Origin: Ewingella allii | GTDB lineage: Bacteria > Pseudomonadota > Gammaproteobacteria > Enterobacterales > Enterobacteriaceae | DNA length: 64,000 bases | NCBI RefSeq assembly: GCF_044430645.1 | Contig: NZ_JAWUDN010000002.1 | Coordinates: 186,001-250,000, forward strand | Reading direction: 5' to 3' | Shown here: positions 49,814 through 60,100 of the stretch, piece by piece | How positions within the stretch are numbered: position 1 is the first letter of the stretch | Layout of the letters: every line of letters starts with the position of its first letter | Program-made: the position numbers and the translations under genes | The notes under the pieces: model-generated | Database searches by the model: none | The model's input: the letters and a program-made list of their open reading frames with translations, nothing else | Told to the model about the DNA's origin: nothing

Positions 49814-51688
49814 TTATGCTTGCAGCAGTTGGTTCATACGGCGGATAAACAGGTTTGGATCTTCCAGCGTGCCGCGCTCGGCAAACAGCGCCTGATCCAG
49901 CAGCAGTTCAACCCACTCGCTAAACTGCGCGTCGTCGACCACGTCGGAAGCACGTTTTACCAGCGCGTGGTCAGGGTTCAGCTCGAAGATGTATTTCACT
50001 TCTGGCGCTTCCTGACCGGCAGCGGCGAACAGCTTCGCCATCTGGGTAGTCATTTCATCAGCGCCGGTAGTGACAATCGCTGGCGTATCAGTCAGACGGT
50101 GGGTCAGACGCACTTCTTTCACACGGTCGCCCAGCAGGGTTTTCACGCGCTCAACGAACGGCTCCAGCGCCTTCTCAGCTTCTTTCTGCTCTTCGCTCTC
50201 TTCGTCAGCCAGCTTGTCCAACGTGTCGTCGGCCTTGCTCACGGATTGGAAGACTTTGCCATCAAACTCAGTCAGATAGCTCATCATCCACTCGTCGATA
50301 CGATCGGACAGCAGCAGAACTTCGATGCCTTTCTTGCGGAACAGCTCAAGGTGCGGGCTGCTCTTCGCGGCGGCATAGCTGTCGGCGGTGATGTAGTAAA
50401 TTTTGTCCTGACCTTCCACCATCTTGGCAACGTACTCTTCCAGAGAGAGAGTCTGGCTGGAGCTGTCGTTGCGGGTGCTGGCGAAGCGCAGCAGTTTGGC
50501 AATGGCTTCTTTGTTCGCGCCATCTTCTGCCGGGCCTTCTTTCAGCACCAGACCGAACTGTTGCCAGAATTGCAGGTACTTCTCGTTGTCGTCTTTCGCC
50601 AGTTTCTCCAGCATCTGCAATACGCGTTTGGTCAGCGCGCTACGCAGGTTCTGGGTGATGCGGCTGTCTTGCAGGATTTCACGCGAGACGTTCAACGGCA
50701 GGTCGTTGGAATCTATCAGACCACGCACGAAACGCAGGTAGTTCGGCATGAACTGCTCGGCTTCGTCCATAATGAACACGCGCTGCACGTACAGCTTCAG
50801 GCCGTGCTTGTGGTCGCGGTTCCACATATCCCAAGGGGCTTGTGAAGGGATATACAGCAGGCTGGTGTACTCCTGCTTACCTTCAACACGGTTGTGGCTC
50901 CAGCTCAGCGGATCGCTGAAGTCATGGGAGATGTGTTTGTAGAATTCGGTGTACTCTTCGTCGGTGACTTCCGATTTACCGCGGGTCCACAGGGCCTGCG
51001 CCTTGTTGATTTGCTCCCAGGTGACGGTGTCATCTTCTTCATTGCGGGTTTCAACTTCAACCGGCAAGGCGATATGGTCAGAGTATTTGCTGATAATCGA
51101 GCGCACGCGCCAATCGTCGAGGAACTCGTCCTGATCTTCGCGCAGGTGCAGAGTGATTTCGGTGCCGCGATCGGCTTTCTCTATATCCGCCAGGGTGTAC
51201 TCGCCTTCACCAGCAGATTCCCAGAACACGCCCTCATCTTTGCTCGCGCCAGCAGCGCGGGTGCGCACGGTCACTTTGTCCGCCACGATAAACGCGGAGT
51301 AGAAACCTACGCCGAACTGGCCGATCAGCTGGCTGTCTTTCGCCTGCTCGGAACCGACGGATTGCAGGAAGGCTTTAGTACCTGATTTAGCGATAGTGCC
51401 GAGGTTGTCGATCACTTCGTCACGGGTCATCCCGATGCCGTTGTCGCTCAGGGTCAGGGTACGTTTTTCTTTATCGAACGCCAGACGTACGTGCAGTTCG
51501 CCATCACCCTCATAAAGTTCAGGCTTGGAGAGCGCGCGGAAACGCAGTTTGTCGGCGGCATCTGAGGCGTTGGAGATCAGCTCACGCAGGAAAATCTCTT
51601 TGTTGGAATATAAGGAGTGGATCATCAGATGCAGCAGCTGCTTAACTTCAGACTGGAAGCCGCGGGTTTCTTGTCCTTTCATACTCAT
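49814..51688 (-). CDS. htpG: Hsp90 chaperone HtpG
   Basis: A 624-residue cytoplasmic Hsp90: N-terminal GHKL ATPase (ELISNASDAADKLRF, DNGIGM, GQFGVGFYSAF), middle client/ATP-catalysis domain with NVSREILQ and a C-terminal dimerisation domain. The start MSMKGQETRGF at 51688 has GAGGT at the right distance. A sigma-32 promoter lies upstream. Confidence 0.98.
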   Translation of the reverse strand: MSMKGQETRGFQSEVKQLLHLMIHSLYSNKEIFLRELISNASDAADKLRFRALSKPELYEGDGELHVRLAFDKEKRTLTLSDNGIGMTRDEVIDNLGTIAKSGTKAFLQSVGSEQAKDSQLIGQFGVGFYSAFIVADKVTVRTRAAGASKDEGVFWESAGEGEYTLADIEKADRGTEITLHLREDQDEFLDDWRVRSIISKYSDHIALPVEVETRNEEDDTVTWEQINKAQALWTRGKSEVTDEEYTEFYKHISHDFSDPLSWSHNRVEGKQEYTSLLYIPSQAPWDMWNRDHKHGLKLYVQRVFIMDEAEQFMPNYLRFVRGLIDSNDLPLNVSREILQDSRITQNLRSALTKRVLQMLEKLAKDDNEKYLQFWQQFGLVLKEGPAEDGANKEAIAKLLRFASTRNDSSSQTLSLEEYVAKMVEGQDKIYYITADSYAAAKSSPHLELFRKKGIEVLLLSDRIDEWMMSYLTEFDGKVFQSVSKADDTLDKLADEESEEQKEAEKALEPFVERVKTLLGDRVKEVRLTHRLTDTPAIVTTGADEMTTQMAKLFAAAGQEAPEVKYIFELNPDHALVKRASDVVDDAQFSEWVELLLDQALFAERGTLEDPNLFIRRMNQLLQA

Positions 51689-51781
51689 CAAATTACCTCA
51701 GTTACGCTATTTGAATTGTCATTATGCTGGCAAGCCCAGCCTTACAGGCGGCACATTGGCCAAAATAAAACGCTGAGGAGT

Positions 51782-51810
51782 AGATGGGGTTATCAGGAGG
51801 ATAATTCAAG
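51782..51810 (-). promoter_or_regulatory. Sigma-32 (heat-shock) promoter of htpG
   Basis: On the minus strand CTTGAA (51810-51805) and CCCCATCT (51789-51782) are separated by 15 bases, matching the RpoH consensus. It lies about 95 bases before htpG. Confidence 0.85.
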
Positions 51811-51840
51811 GGAAAAGAGAACGTTTGGCTTAAAACTGAA

Positions 51841-51870
51841 CCGCCACGCGTGAAATCGCGCGCGTGGCGG
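51841..51870 (-). terminator. Hairpin after recR
   Basis: CCGCCACGCG and CGCGTGGCGG, 10-bp perfect stem just beyond the recR stop. Confidence 0.65.
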
Positions 51871-51881
51871 GAATTAACAGG

Positions 51882-52487
51882 TCAGAACTTGAAAGGTGCA
51901 CGCCCTGCCAGAGAGTGCGACAGCGTGGTGCCATCCACCATCTCCAGCTCACCGCCCATCGGCACGCCGTGGGCGATGCGGCTCGCCAGCACGCCGTACT
52001 GGCCGCACATTTCGGCGATGTAGTTCGCCGTCGCCTCACCTTCGACCGTCGGGTTGGTCGCCAGAATCACCTCTTTCATGCTTTCGCTTTCCAGACGATG
52101 CTCTAAACGATCCAAACCGATGTCATCCGGGCCAATGCCGTCCATCGGAGACAGGTGGCCCATCAGGACAAAATAGCGACCGGAAAACTGACCGGTTTGT
52201 TCTATAGCATGGATGTCAGCCGGGCTTTCAACCACGCAAATCTGACCGTTTTCTTTGCGCCGTGGGTTGGCGCAAATGGTGCAGATATCCTGCTCGGTGA
52301 AAGTGCGGCAATCAGCGCAGTGGCCGATTTCAGACATCGCACGCGTTAACGACTGCGCCAGCCGCATTCCACCGCTGCGATCGCGCTGCAACAGTTGGAA
52401 TGCCATGCGCTGCGCCGATTTCGGGCCAACGCCCGGCAGGCAGCGCAACGCCTCCATTAATGATTCAAGGAGTGGGCTGGTTTGCAT
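51882..52487 (-). CDS. recR: Recombination mediator RecR
   Basis: A 201-residue protein that with RecO/RecF loads RecA on gapped DNA. It contains a helix-hairpin-helix region (LPGVGPKSAQRMA), a four-cysteine zinc finger (CADCRTFTEQDICTIC) and a Toprim domain (VVESPADIHAIEQT). The ATG overlaps the ybaB stop (TGATG). Confidence 0.98.
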   Translation of the reverse strand: MQTSPLLESLMEALRCLPGVGPKSAQRMAFQLLQRDRSGGMRLAQSLTRAMSEIGHCADCRTFTEQDICTICANPRRKENGQICVVESPADIHAIEQTGQFSGRYFVLMGHLSPMDGIGPDDIGLDRLEHRLESESMKEVILATNPTVEGEATANYIAEMCGQYGVLASRIAHGVPMGGELEMVDGTTLSHSLAGRAPFKF

Positions 52488-52816
52488 CAGAATGGCATCT
52501 TAAAGCCTGGTGGCAATTGCATGCCGCCGGATACAGAAGCCATTTTCTCTTTCTGAGTTTCTTCAATGCGACGCGCCGCATCGTTGAAAGCCGCCGCGAT
52601 CAGGTCTTCCAGCATGTCTTTGTCGTCTTCCAGCAGGCTTGGGTCGATTTCCACACGACGGCAGTTGTGCGCGCCGTTAATGGTGACTTTAACCATGCCC
52701 GCGCCAGATTCGCCGGTCACTTCTAACTGGGCGATTTCTGCCTGTACCTGCTGCATTTTTTCCTGCATTTGCTGGGCCTGTTTCATCAGGTTACCAATGC
52801 CGCCTTTTCCAAACAT
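52487..52816 (-). CDS. ybaB: Nucleoid-associated protein YbaB (EbfC)
   Basis: A 109-residue protein (start MFGKGG at 52816, as in E. coli) with the amphipathic helix GNLMKQAQQMQEKMQQVQ and a small beta-sheet; it binds DNA as a dimer without strong sequence preference. It lies between dnaX and recR, and its stop overlaps the recR start. Confidence 0.97.
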   Translation of the reverse strand: MFGKGGIGNLMKQAQQMQEKMQQVQAEIAQLEVTGESGAGMVKVTINGAHNCRRVEIDPSLLEDDKDMLEDLIAAAFNDAARRIEETQKEKMASVSGGMQLPPGFKMPF

Positions 52817-52857
52817 AATCATCTCTCTTTGCGTCGGGCCGCGGGGATTTGCGGCGT

Positions 52858-54813
52858 TTAAACAGGGCGAATACTCTCTTCATCAAGCTCGGCGTCGAAG
52901 AAACGGCGCAGAGTTTGAATATTGTTATCCGCAATAATCGACTGGCGCGCCTGCGCCAGCTTCTCTTCATATATGGCTTGTCGCCACTCCAGAGGCGTTT
53001 TGACCGCCAGATTATCATCTTCTAGCACGGTGAGTTCAACCGGCGTCTGATGGAGTGTCGATAGTGCTTCCGTCAGCACTTTTTGTGCCGAAGGGGAATT
53101 CAAGTGGCGCTGCGAAGAGCGCAGATGCAGGGTGATTTTCCCGGCTTCAACCTTTTCACACCACGCGTTCAGGGCCAGTTGCTGCACCAGTTTTGGCATC
53201 ACCATCTGGTTGATTTCAGCCGCCCAGCCGTCGCGCTCAGTGGCTTCGACCGCCAGACGCGCGGCCAGTTCCGGCGACTTCTCATGCTCCAGCGCGGTGC
53301 GCAGCGCCTTGGGCGTCGCCACCGGCTCGGGTGCCTCTTCCGGCTCGTTCAGGGCTTTCCAGCGATAAGCTTCTTCTTTTACGGGCTGCTCAGGTTCTTT
53401 CTCTTTTCTGGCGCTGGCCTGCGTTTGCACACGCTCAGTCACCGAAGCTAAACGCTCCAGGGCTGAGTTTGCCGGCCGCGCTTTTCCTGGCGCTGCCGGC
53501 TCAGCTTTTTTTGGGGTGGTATTCCCCTGCTGCCTGAGTAGTTGTGTTCGGGCCTGTAACAGTTGCGCCGTGGTATCTGAGATACCCGGCTGCGGCGCGC
53601 CTTGCGGCGGCGGTGTTTCTTGCTGAGAAGTTCTGCTTTGCGGCTGAGCTTCTGGCGCAGCAGAAGGCGCTGGCACAGTGGCTGCTGGGGCTACCGACTG
53701 CTGGACTACAGGTTCAGCAATCACCACTTTTGGGTGGAAAGCCAAGGCGCGCAGCAGGGTCATCTCGACGCCCATGCGCTTGTCCGGCGCGTAGGCCAGT
53801 TCTTTGCGGCCAATCAGCAACGTTTGGTAATAAAGCTGCACATCGGCAGGCGGGATAACCCGCGCCAGCTCGCGCAGGCGTTGCTCAATGGCGGCGTAAT
53901 GGTTGTCGAGCACCGTGGGTAACAGCTGTACCATAGCGATGCGATGCAGCAACGCCAGCGTTTCCACCAGCAGGTTTTCCCAGTCAACGCCGCGAGAAGC
54001 AGCATGCTCCACCTGCGCCATCATCTGCGCGCCGTCGGCGCTCACCAGGGCTTCAAGCACGGCCAGCGGCTGCTCGTCATCCAGCGTCCCCAGCATCTGC
54101 GACACGGTTTCGGTGGTTACTGCGCCCTGCCCCATGGCGATGGCTTGGTCGGTCAGGCTTAGGCCGTCGCGCATACTGCCGTCGGCCGCGCGAGCCAGCA
54201 GTTGCAGAGCGCGCGGCTCGCTGCTGATCTGCTCGGCGGTCAGCACCACGTCGAGCTGCTTGCGAATTTGTTCGACATCCAGCGCCTTCAGGTGGAACTG
54301 CAGGCAGCGGGAGAGAATAGTCACCGGCAACTTCTGTGGATCAGTAGTAGCCAGCAAGAATTTGACGTGCGAAGGCGGCTCTTCCAGCGTTTTCAACAGC
54401 GCATTGAAGCTGTGACGCGAGAGCATGTGGACTTCGTCAATCAGGTAAACTTTGAAGCGACCGCGCGCTGGCGCATATTGCACGTTGTCCAGCAGTTCGC
54501 GGGTATCTTCTACTTTGGTACGGGACGCGGCGTCGATTTCAATCAGATCAACAAAACGGCCCTGTTCGATTTCACGGCAGTTATCACACACGCCGCACGG
54601 CGTAGAAGTAATACCGGTTTCACAGTTCAGCCCTTTCGCTAACAGGCGCGCAATGGTGGTCTTCCCCACACCGCGGGTGCCGGAAAACAGATAAGCGTGA
54701 TGGATGCGTCCGAGCGACAGGCCGTTGGCCAGCGCGGTCAGCACATGTTCCTGTCCGACGACGTCGGCGAAAGTTTGAGGGCGCCACTTACGGGCCAGAA
54801 CCTGATAGCTCAT
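52858..54813 (-). CDS. dnaX: DNA polymerase III tau subunit (and gamma by frameshift)
   Basis: A 651-residue clamp-loader subunit. Domain I: Walker A GTRGVGKTTIAR, zinc module CETGITSTPCGVCDNC, and SRC sensor (ILSRCLQF). Domains II-III follow, then a proline/glutamine-rich linker and the tau-specific domains IV-V that bind DnaB and the alpha subunit. The -1 frameshift site at 53471-53528 ends translation after about 437 residues to give gamma. Confidence 0.98.
   Translation of the reverse strand: MSYQVLARKWRPQTFADVVGQEHVLTALANGLSLGRIHHAYLFSGTRGVGKTTIARLLAKGLNCETGITSTPCGVCDNCREIEQGRFVDLIEIDAASRTKVEDTRELLDNVQYAPARGRFKVYLIDEVHMLSRHSFNALLKTLEEPPSHVKFLLATTDPQKLPVTILSRCLQFHLKALDVEQIRKQLDVVLTAEQISSEPRALQLLARAADGSMRDGLSLTDQAIAMGQGAVTTETVSQMLGTLDDEQPLAVLEALVSADGAQMMAQVEHAASRGVDWENLLVETLALLHRIAMVQLLPTVLDNHYAAIEQRLRELARVIPPADVQLYYQTLLIGRKELAYAPDKRMGVEMTLLRALAFHPKVVIAEPVVQQSVAPAATVPAPSAAPEAQPQSRTSQQETPPPQGAPQPGISDTTAQLLQARTQLLRQQGNTTPKKAEPAAPGKARPANSALERLASVTERVQTQASARKEKEPEQPVKEEAYRWKALNEPEEAPEPVATPKALRTALEHEKSPELAARLAVEATERDGWAAEINQMVMPKLVQQLALNAWCEKVEAGKITLHLRSSQRHLNSPSAQKVLTEALSTLHQTPVELTVLEDDNLAVKTPLEWRQAIYEEKLAQARQSIIADNNIQTLRRFFDAELDEESIRPV
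53471..53528 (-). promoter_or_regulatory. Programmed -1 ribosomal frameshift signal in dnaX
   Basis: On the minus strand: an AGGGG stimulator (53528-53524), an 11-base gap, the slippery run of seven A (53512-53506), a -1 frame TGA (53503-53501), and a hairpin GCCGGC-a-GCGC / GCGC-g-GCCGGC (53500-53471). All three E. coli elements are in register; the slippery core here is A AAA AAA instead of A AAA AAG. A -1 slip gives one more residue (Ser) then a stop. Confidence 0.9.
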
Positions 54814-54853
54814 TAATACCGGAGAAGTCGAGTGGTCGGGAGGGTCATGCTAT

Positions 54854-54884
54854 CACAGCCTCGCCTGAGCAGGCGAGGCTTGTG
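54854..54884 (-). terminator. Hairpin after apt
   Basis: CACAgCCTCGCCT and AGGCGAGGcTTGTG pair over more than 10 bp, 5 bases past the apt stop. Confidence 0.6.
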
Positions 54885-54888
54885 TCAA

Positions 54889-55440
54889 TCAATGGCCTGG
54901 GAAGTCGACCAGGCTGTAGCAGTTGATATTCATCTTGCTCAGGCGCTCTGCACCGCCGAGATCGAACAGATTAATGATGAATGCTGCGTCAGTCACTTCC
55001 CCCCCCAAACGGCGGATCAGCTTCACGGTGGCTTCGATGGTGCCGCCGGTTGCCAGCAGGTCATCAATAACCAGGATCTTCTCACCGGCATTGATAGAGT
55101 CAGTGTGGATTTCCAGACTGTCAGTGCCGTATTCCAACTCATAGCTTTCGCTCAGGGTTTCGCGTGGCAATTTGCCCGGTTTACGCACAGGCACAAAACC
55201 CACACCCAGAGCCAAGGCCACCGGAGCACCAAACAAGAAACCACGCGCTTCGGTACCCACCACTTTGGTGACGCCGGAGTCACGATAACGGTCGGCCAGC
55301 AGTTGAATGCTGGCGGCATAGGCTGCCGGGTCTTCCAGCAGGCTGGTGACGTCGCGGAACAGAATGCCCGGTTTCGGGTAGTCTTGAATGGATTTAATGC
55401 TGTTTTTGATAAACTCTAGCTGCTGTGCGGTAGCTGTCAT
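54889..55440 (-). CDS. apt: Adenine phosphoribosyltransferase
   Basis: A 183-residue purine-salvage enzyme that makes AMP from adenine and PRPP. It has the PRPP-binding motif VLVIDDLLATGGT (here ILVIDDLLATGG) and FIINLFDLGGAERL of the hood region. Order apt-dnaX matches E. coli. Confidence 0.98.
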   Translation of the reverse strand: MTATAQQLEFIKNSIKSIQDYPKPGILFRDVTSLLEDPAAYAASIQLLADRYRDSGVTKVVGTEARGFLFGAPVALALGVGFVPVRKPGKLPRETLSESYELEYGTDSLEIHTDSINAGEKILVIDDLLATGGTIEATVKLIRRLGGEVTDAAFIINLFDLGGAERLSKMNINCYSLVDFPGH

Positions 55441-55611
55441 AATAAGTGCCTGATAAAACTGCTGTTCATACTTAAACGCGAACCAGTAAATGGCTCATGC
55501 CTTACAAAAGTGTTTGGCTGTTTAAGGAAGGAAATTGGCGCGCATGAGGGTGCGCGAGATGCCCAAATCTATGCAAAGCCGCTTTAAAAAGCAACCCGCA
55601 GCCGGACATGA

Positions 55612-55989
55612 TCACCTTTTTTGTTGCTTTAGGTCAACCACTGGTAAGCGCCACATCATGATAAGCAGTCCGAACATGATGCAAAGCAGTAAAACACGCA
55701 CCCACCACAGCGGGACAAAATAGAGAGAGATGGCAAACGTAATGAGGATCACCAGCACGGCTTTGCCTTTTGCGCCGGGCGGCAAGGCGCGATGTTCCTG
55801 CCAGTGGCGCAGGTAACTGCCAAACCACGAGCGATATAGCAGCCAATAGTGAAAACGCGGCGACGAGCGGGCAAAGCACCATGCCGCCAGCAGCAGAAAC
55901 GGCGTGGTAGGTAATAAAGGCAGCACTACGCCCAGCGTCGCCAGCACCACGCATACCCACCCCAGAATGATCAACAAAACACGTTTCAT
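55612..55989 (-). CDS. ybaN: DUF454 membrane protein YbaN
   Basis: A 125-residue inner-membrane protein with two hydrophobic segment pairs (1-40, 72-115) and the family motif VVLPLLPTTPFLLLAAWCFARSSPR (given here as its core PLLPTTPFLLLAAWCF). It lies between apt and priC in the E. coli order. Function unknown. Confidence 0.92.
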   Translation of the reverse strand: MKRVLLIILGWVCVVLATLGVVLPLLPTTPFLLLAAWCFARSSPRFHYWLLYRSWFGSYLRHWQEHRALPPGAKGKAVLVILITFAISLYFVPLWWVRVLLLCIMFGLLIMMWRLPVVDLKQQKR

Positions 55990-56130
55990 ACAATCCTTGT
56001 CGACTTGTCTATGTTATCGATATCGCTATGCCGCCAGTGTAAACAACTGCCCAGCCGCTGCCAAACACCGCGTGCCTTGTATCTGGTGAGCTTCAGGGTA
56101 AGCTAATCAGGTCCAACGCGGAGAACCCCA

Positions 56131-56667
56131 GTGAGCACTGAACAAATATTGCACGCCCTGAGCCAACAAATAGAGGCGCTCGCGCAAGAAATTGAACCTG
56201 TCGGCCACGTTTCGGCCCAGCAGGCGCGTTTCGACGTGACGCTGTTCGCCACCAAAGGCACCCGACTGCGCGACTATCTGGCTGAAGTGCGGGTCAATCT
56301 TGGCCAGCTGCATCAGGTGGTGGCGGAGAAGCGTCAGGCGCAGGTGGCTTTTGTCGCCGAGCGGCTGATTTCCCAAATTACAGCCTTGCAGCGCGAACTG
56401 GCAACCCAGGGTCTGCGCAAGACTCACCAAACGCCAGAGCGTAAAAGCCACGACAACTACACCCGGCTGGCAGAAACCCAGCAGTTTGAGCGCCGTTTAA
56501 TCGCCATGATTGAAGACCGTGAGAGCACCCTTGGGCAGCTTGCCACTTTCAGCGACCAGCAAAGAGTGCAGAAGGAACTGGCAGCGCTGGAAGGTCGATT
56601 GATGAGATGCAGGCAGGCGTTAGCCAAAATCGAGCGGCAAATTGAAAGGCAGGAAAAAGGTTTTTGA
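56131..56667 (+). CDS. priC: Primosomal replication protein N'' (PriC)
   Basis: A 178-residue helical protein that helps reload DnaB at stalled forks. It begins with GTG (MSTEQILHALSQQIEALAQEI; read as two helices) after CGGAGAA, is rich in Gln/Arg/Leu heptads and has YTRLAETQQFERRL. Length and place match E. coli PriC. Confidence 0.93.
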   Translation: MSTEQILHALSQQIEALAQEIEPVGHVSAQQARFDVTLFATKGTRLRDYLAEVRVNLGQLHQVVAEKRQAQVAFVAERLISQITALQRELATQGLRKTHQTPERKSHDNYTRLAETQQFERRLIAMIEDRESTLGQLATFSDQQRVQKELAALEGRLMRCRQALAKIERQIERQEKGF

Positions 56668-56813
56668 ATGTTTATCACATTTTTTGAAAACTGCAGGCAG
56701 GCGGAGACATTTATTATCTATAATCAGTTTCCATGCCTGAGTGATTAAATTTCCTAAAAGGTCCTGGCTGCTGCTTAACTGAGCCACTCCTTACCTGCTT
56801 CAGGCTGACTTCG

Positions 56814-56856
56814 GATCCGTTGAAAACTGTCATTTGAACAAAAACGGATCTTTATT
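56814..56856 (+). terminator. Terminator-like hairpin before rsmS
   Basis: GATCCGTT and AACGGATC with a 21-base loop followed by TTTATTT, lying after priC and just before rsmS. Confidence 0.5.
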
Positions 56857-56888
56857 TACATCGCACACTACACTGAACGTTGGCTCCC

Positions 56889-57062
56889 ATGTCTGTCGAA
56901 AATGCGCCACCCGAGCTACAACTCGCTGTTGATTTGATCTACTTACTTGAGTGCAATGAAATTGCACCTGAAACCGCGCTCGCCGCGCTTGAGATCGTCA
57001 AACGCGATTATCAGGAAAAGCTTAAAGGCAGCTTGAATACGCTGTCTGTGAGTTATTTGTAA
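56889..57062 (+). CDS. rsmS: Pleiotropic regulator RsmS (YbaM)
   Basis: A 57-residue DUF2496 protein with LAVDLIYLLECNEI and ALAALEIVKRDY helices. The start MSVENAPPE at 56889 gives the family length. In soft-rot relatives RsmS modulates the Rsm post-transcriptional system; in E. coli YbaM's role is unclear. Confidence 0.92.
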   Translation: MSVENAPPELQLAVDLIYLLECNEIAPETALAALEIVKRDYQEKLKGSLNTLSVSYL

Positions 57063-57088
57063 TTTCGGTCAGAGACTGACTGGAAGAA

Positions 57089-57117
57089 ACAGGGAATGTC
57101 TTCAGCACATTCCCTGT
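57089..57117. terminator. Bidirectional terminator between rsmS and mscK
   Basis: ACAGGGAATGT and ACATTCCCTGT, an 11-bp perfect stem followed by an A/T-run on each side. Confidence 0.8.
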
Positions 57118-57128
57118 AAAAACAGGAC

Positions 57129-60100
57129 TTACACCGCCTCTGGCGGCAAAGGTTCCCCCGGCTGACGCAGTTCCCGTTTCACTTCCTGCACCTCTTCTCC
57201 CCCGTTTTTATCGTGTAGATACACTTCCAACTGGTTGAAGGCGATGTTGATATCGTTTTCGCGGCACAGCCTGTCGATGGTGCGGTTGAGTTCGTCCACC
57301 GTGTGGCTGCGATCCCCTAGTTCACGCACATAAACCCGTAATTCGTGATCTAAGGTGCTGGCACCAAAGTTAAGGAAGTAGACAAGCGGCGCCGGATCGC
57401 TCATGACGCGTGAGCTTTCATGGGCGGCTTGCAGCAGGATCTCTTTCACTTTATCCAGATCCGAGCCATAGGCCACGCCGACTTTAATGATGATGCGCGT
57501 GACGGTGTCGGACAGCGACCAGTTGATCAGCCTTTCGGTCACAAAGGCTTTGTTCGGGATGATCACTTCTTTGCGGTCAAAGTCGATAATAGTGGTGGCG
57601 CGAATACGAATTCGGCTCACCGTGCCCGAGAAAGTGCCAATGGTTACCGTGTCGCCGATACGCACCGGGCGTTCGAACAGGATGATCAAACCTGAAACGA
57701 AGTTGGCAAAAATCTCTTGTAAACCAAAGCCTAAGCCCACTGACAGCGCCGCGACTAGCCACTGGAGTTTATCCCAAGAGACGCCGAGCGAGCCGAGCGC
57801 CGTCACCGTACCGATCACCGTAATCGAGTAAGTCATGATGGTGGTGATGGCGTAGGAGGTGCCCTGTCGCAGCTGTAGCCGCGACAGCACCACCACTTCC
57901 AGCAGGCCCGGCAGGTTGCGAGTCAGCACATAGGCCACAATCACCGCCACAAAGGCCAGTAACAGATTGCCGAGAGTGACCGTCTGCTGCACCACGCTGC
58001 CCGCGACATTACTGGAGTAGTGCCACAGCGAAATGCTGTCGAGATAGGAGATAACGGTGAGTAAATCGGACCAAATCCAGTAGAACACGCTGGCGAAAAT
58101 AAAGAACAGCACCATGGTGGTCAAACGCAGCGATTGCTGGTTAATTTGGTCTAAACCCAGCGGCGCCTCCTCAACCGGCTCACTCCCTTCCGCCCCCTCT
58201 TTGGCATTAATGCTTTGACGGCGCGCCAGCGCACGGCGATAAGCCAGACGGCGCGCGGCGACGCTCAAACCACGCAGCGCGCTGAGATAGGTAATATTCC
58301 ACAAAATCAGTAAATAGAAGCTGTCTATCCAGCGCCCGGCAAGGCGCAGCGTAGTATAGAAGTAGCCCGCGACCATTAGCCCGACCAGCAACAGCGGCGC
58401 AATCGCAATGGCCGCCACAATCACCAGCCGCACGCTGTGGGTGTTCTTCTCCCGCCAGCTGTCGCGGAAAATTGGGAACACCAGCACGGCCAGCGCGATT
58501 AAGGTCAAGAGGATCACCACCTGACCAATGATGTCATCCACCAGCCCCAGCGGGGCTTTCTCGCCGCGCACCGACCAGAAGATCAGCGGCAGCATAACCA
58601 GCGCCAGCCGCACCACCGAGCGCCGGTAATGGGCGCATTGGGTTGCCGAGGTGTTGAAATGGCGTTCGCTGACGCCATTGGGTTTTAGCAGGCGGAAGCA
58701 GAAGCCCATCACCAGCATGAAGACCGCCAGACGCTGGGACAGCGCCCAGAGGAAATCGCTGAGTTCGATATCGCACTGCGAGAACCAATAGCCGATGCCG
58801 AGGGTCAGCAACACGCCCGGCAGAGTGCTCAACATGATGATCATCAGGGCGCGCGGCGTGTGCAGCTGGGTGTCGCGCTTGAGCTGGCCGACGTCGCTAT
58901 TGAGCTTGTCGAGATGCCTTTGCAACGCGCGGCGACGCAGCAACAGCACCAGAATCACCACCAGCAACGGCACATTGACCGGCAACGAATGTAGACCTCC
59001 TATCATCAGCTCGCCCAGCGGCATCTTGATTCGCAGCTCGCTAAGTTGGCTTTTGACCTCGCTCGGCAGGGTTTTGATGAAGTCCCAGTTCATCGGCTTG
59101 TTACTGCTCACCCAGAAGATCTGTTGGGTCAGCGTCTGGGTTAAGGACTCATTGATACTCAGCAACTGCTGCTGGTTAATTTGCAGATTGATCGCCAGCG
59201 AGAGCTGATTTCCCAACTGCTTATTCAACTGGTCCAGCAGCTCGCGGCGCATGTCGACAATCTGATCCAGCGCGTCGCTAATGTCGTCGTTAATCTTCTC
59301 TTTGCTGCTGTCCACCACGCCCTGAATGTAGCTATCGCCCTGAAATAACGCGTCGCGCTGCTGGTTGATGGTGAACTGCTCGAGGCGCAAATCGGCAATC
59401 TTGGCGCTCATGTCGGTCATCAGGCCAGTCGGCGGAATGGTATTTTGCTGCTGCTGATAAAGAATGCGCGACAGCAGCAGGCTGCCCTTCAGCACGCTGA
59501 TCTGCTCTTTCAGGTCGTGCTCGGCCTGCGAAGAGCGATCGAGCCAGTTTTTGACCGTAATGTTCTTTTGAACCAGCTGGTTACCCTCTTCGGTGGCGGC
59601 AATCAGTCGCTGGCTCAGGGTGCGGTTAATCCCCAACTCTTGGGCCACCAGCGGGTCATTTTGAATATTGGAGGTGTCATCCGGCGTTTGCGCCTCTTTG
59701 GCGGTGCGCTCGGAAAGCGTCAGGCGTTTGCCATTCACCACCTCTTGCAGCATTTGCGCCACGCGCTCCAGCTGGCCGATGTGCGCATTGGTGAAATCGC
59801 GCTGCTTTTGCAGTAAATCTTGCAGCGTGGTGTTGGCTTCCAGACTTTTGCGCTGGTAATCAATCTGCGCGTTGAGCAAGGCTTGCTCTGTCACCAACAT
59901 GGTCTGCTGGGTGGCGCGCAGATCCTGCTGCCCCGGCGCCATGCCGTTTAGCTGGTTGCGCACTTTCTGGATAGCCAGCGAGTAGTTGTACATCGCGCCC
60001 TGAACCCGCTCGGGCTGGGTTTGCAATGAGATAAGCTGGGTGTTGAAAGTGGACAAATCCTCCTGCGAGGATTGCAGATCGTCGAGCGTATCATTCAGGC

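Noticed and set aside
49820..50845. 341-codon open frame antisense to htpG
   Set aside because: HtpG is intact and highly conserved on the other strand; this is a shadow frame.
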